DNA from: JAHJDO01 sp030671985 [NCBI: bacterium]
GTDB taxonomy: Bacteria; JAHJDO01
Assembly: GCA_030671985.1 (NCBI GenBank)
Contig: DAOVHI010000067.1
Span: 1-7,405, forward strand
Direction of reading: 5' to 3'
DNA: 7,405 nucleotides
Below are positions 6,049-7,405 of the stretch, in pieces. Position 1 is the stretch's first letter, and the number at the start of each line of letters is the position of its first letter. Both the position numbers and the translations under genes were made by a program. The notes under the pieces are model-generated. The model saw only the letters and a program-made list of their open reading frames with translations, did not search any database and was not told where the DNA came from.

Positions 6049-6792
6049 ATGCATAAAAAAATATTTCTATCTGTTATCATACCTGCTTATAATGAGGAGA
6101 GGAGAATAACAGACACACTTGATGAATTCATCGCGTATTTAGGCAGGCAGTGTTATACGTATGAAATAATAATAGTGGATAATAGAAGCAATGATAATAC
6201 ATGGAATTTGTTGACTGATTACAGCACTAGATATGATTTTATAAAGATATTTAGAAACTTAAAGAATATGGGAAAGGGATATTCTATAAAAAGAGGCATG
6301 GAAAAGGCAGAGGGAAAATATGTTTTATTCTCTGATGCTGATATGGCTGTTAAACCTAAATATATCCAGAAACTGCTCAATAAATTAACAGAAGGGACAG
6401 ATATGGTTATAGGTTCAAGAAAGATTAAAGGGGCGAGTATAGAAACACCACAGACTTGGTTAAGAAGTAAGTTGGGACCATTATTTCATGCGATTGTCAT
6501 AAGATTTATAATCAGTGATTTTATTGACTCTATATGCGGGTTTAAAGGATTTAAAGCTAATGCAGCTAAAGCAATTTGCAAAGAACAAACTCTCTATGGA
6601 TATTGCTTTGATGTAGAGCTATTGCTTATTGCACAGAAGAATGGATATTCCATAAAGGAAATACCTGTAGTATGGAATGACAAAACGGGTAGTAAATTGA
6701 GCATTCTCGACAGCCCTGCTATTTTATTAGAAATCATAAAGTTGAAAATAAACCAAATCAAAGGCAGATATAATAAAGATAATGTCAGATAA
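6049..6792 (+). CDS. Family 2 glycosyltransferase, DPM1/polyprenyl-phosphate sugar synthase-like
   Basis: A 247-residue cytoplasmic GT-A enzyme expected to move a sugar from a nucleotide sugar to polyprenyl phosphate. It starts MHKKIFLSVIIPAYNEER, the family N-terminus. IIIVDNRSNDNT follows (canonical VDDGSxDGT, with DN/RS substitutions), then KGYSIKRGME (residues 76-85 from this start), the metal-binding DAD in LFSDADMAV (94-102), GSRKIKGASI, and the SICGFKGFKANAAKAI and YGYCFDVELL blocks typical of dolichyl-phosphate glucosyl/mannosyltransferases. It closes with NGYSIKEIPVVW and a GSKLS segment. No membrane segments are seen, so it is probably peripheral to the membrane. The frame extends to a TTG at 5974, but a promoter at 5987-6015 lies inside that extension and homologues begin close to the VIIPAYNEE strand, so ATG 6049 is preferred. 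It overlaps the next gene by 11 bases. Sugar specificity is undetermined. Confidence 0.9.
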   Translation: MHKKIFLSVIIPAYNEERRITDTLDEFIAYLGRQCYTYEIIIVDNRSNDNTWNLLTDYSTRYDFIKIFRNLKNMGKGYSIKRGMEKAEGKYVLFSDADMAVKPKYIQKLLNKLTEGTDMVIGSRKIKGASIETPQTWLRSKLGPLFHAIVIRFIISDFIDSICGFKGFKANAAKAICKEQTLYGYCFDVELLLIAQKNGYSIKEIPVVWNDKTGSKLSILDSPAILLEIIKLKINQIKGRYNKDNVR

Positions 6793-7405
6793 CAAACATA
6801 GACATCTTTTTATGCTTTGCATTTTTTTATTTTCCCTTATTGTCAGATTTATATATCTGTATTTTTTTAAACAGAGCATACTACACATAGAACATTCTCT
6901 TTTTGGAGATGCGGCTCAGTACATTCTGATTGCGAAAAACATTGCCTCAGGTAGTGGATTCAACATGCTGCCTGATTCAAATCTTTTGGCAAGCAGAGCT
7001 CCTCTTTTTCCGTTTATTCTTGCCGGAATTTTTAAATTATTCGGAACAAGTTACTGGCCGGCAAGAATTTTTCAGGTTTGTATAAGTTCTCTGATTCCTG
7101 TCATTACCTATTTAATTGGCAAAGAGATTGCTTCTAAAAGAGTTGCGACGATGTCGGTCAGCATTTCTGTGTTTTATCCGTTTTATGTTTTCTATAGCGC
7201 ATATGTTCTTACTGAAATTTTGTTTGTTTTTCTCTCTTGTTTGTCTTTATTGTATTTAATCAGATTTATAAAAACAGGTTCCTATCGGTCGTCATGTTTG
7301 GCGGGTGTGTTTTTGGGACTCTCAGCGCTTACAAGACCCATTGCTCTGGGATTTGGAGTGTTTTTTGTAATGTGTTATTTTTTTGTGCCTAAACGCAGAC
7401 TTAAA
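6782..7405 (+). CDS. GT39/ArnT-like membrane glycosyltransferase, N-terminal part (3' end outside the window)
   Basis: Open from the ATG at 6782 to the window end, 208 residues without a stop. TM1 is about 9-29 and is followed by FGDAAQYILIAKNIASG, where D43 is the expected catalytic aspartate of GT-C enzymes in the first extracytoplasmic loop. SRAPLFPFILAGIFKLFG (71-88) is the classic PMT_2 'RxPLYP' block, then membrane segments near 96-113, 122-141 and 143-162. LTE at 143-145 is the conserved second acidic site, and GLSALTRPIAL (179-189) is another family hallmark. Full-length members are normally 450-600 residues, so well over half is missing. Its start lies inside the GT2 gene (11-base overlap), so the two are co-transcribed and probably translationally coupled. 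The likely partnership is that the GT2 enzyme makes the lipid-linked sugar that this protein uses. It is clearly a different subfamily from the 575-residue GT-C protein. Confidence 0.9.
   Translation, partial: MSDNKHRHLFMLCIFLFSLIVRFIYLYFFKQSILHIEHSLFGDAAQYILIAKNIASGSGFNMLPDSNLLASRAPLFPFILAGIFKLFGTSYWPARIFQVCISSLIPVITYLIGKEIASKRVATMSVSISVFYPFYVFYSAYVLTEILFVFLSCLSLLYLIRFIKTGSYRSSCLAGVFLGLSALTRPIALGFGVFFVMCYFFVPKRRLK

Overview
The window is AT-rich bacterial chromosome with dense gene packing, short overlaps and Shine-Dalgarno/sigma-70-like signals. It holds six protein-coding genes that can be assigned to families (two cut by the window edges), one 56-codon gene, one small HTH gene and one decayed gene. 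No rRNA, tRNA, CRISPR array, insertion sequence or integrase is visible. The type III glutamine synthetase, the stand-alone HTH_17-type protein with a 'NQWRFKK' wing, and the GT-C/DPM1-like sugar transferase cluster together suggest an uncultivated Gram-negative-type anaerobe such as Omnitrophota or a nearby PVC/FCB lineage. That placement is an inference from family flavour, not from a marker gene.

Region 1 (1-2663, + strand) is nitrogen and cofactor metabolism. A 5'-truncated type III glutamine synthetase is followed, with a one-base TAATG overlap, by an ammonia-dependent NAD+ synthetase. Both consume free ammonia and ATP.

Region 2 (2678-3072, - strand) is a compact two-gene unit convergent with nadE. 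It encodes a 60-residue excisionase/MerR-like HTH protein and a 56-residue protein with two CxxC pairs, read from a strong consensus-like promoter. The promoter position fixes the HTH start and implies a very short or absent 5' leader. This is the least explained part of the window.

Region 3 (about 3073-4201, + strand) begins with a non-coding stretch. It is followed by a remnant of a DPM1-like family 2 glycosyltransferase in which the N-terminal motif is joined in frame to the C-terminal motif with roughly 180 codons missing. A complete SAM-dependent methyltransferase comes next.

Region 4 (4211-7405) is a surface-glycosylation module. A GT39/PMT-like membrane glycosyltransferase on the - strand is divergent from an intact DPM1-like family 2 glycosyltransferase, which overlaps by 11 bases the start of a second GT39-like membrane glycosyltransferase that runs off the window. 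The expected logic is that the cytoplasmic GT2 enzyme loads a sugar on polyprenyl phosphate and the GT-C enzymes use such lipid-linked sugars at the outer face of the membrane. Sugar and acceptor identities cannot be read from the sequence.
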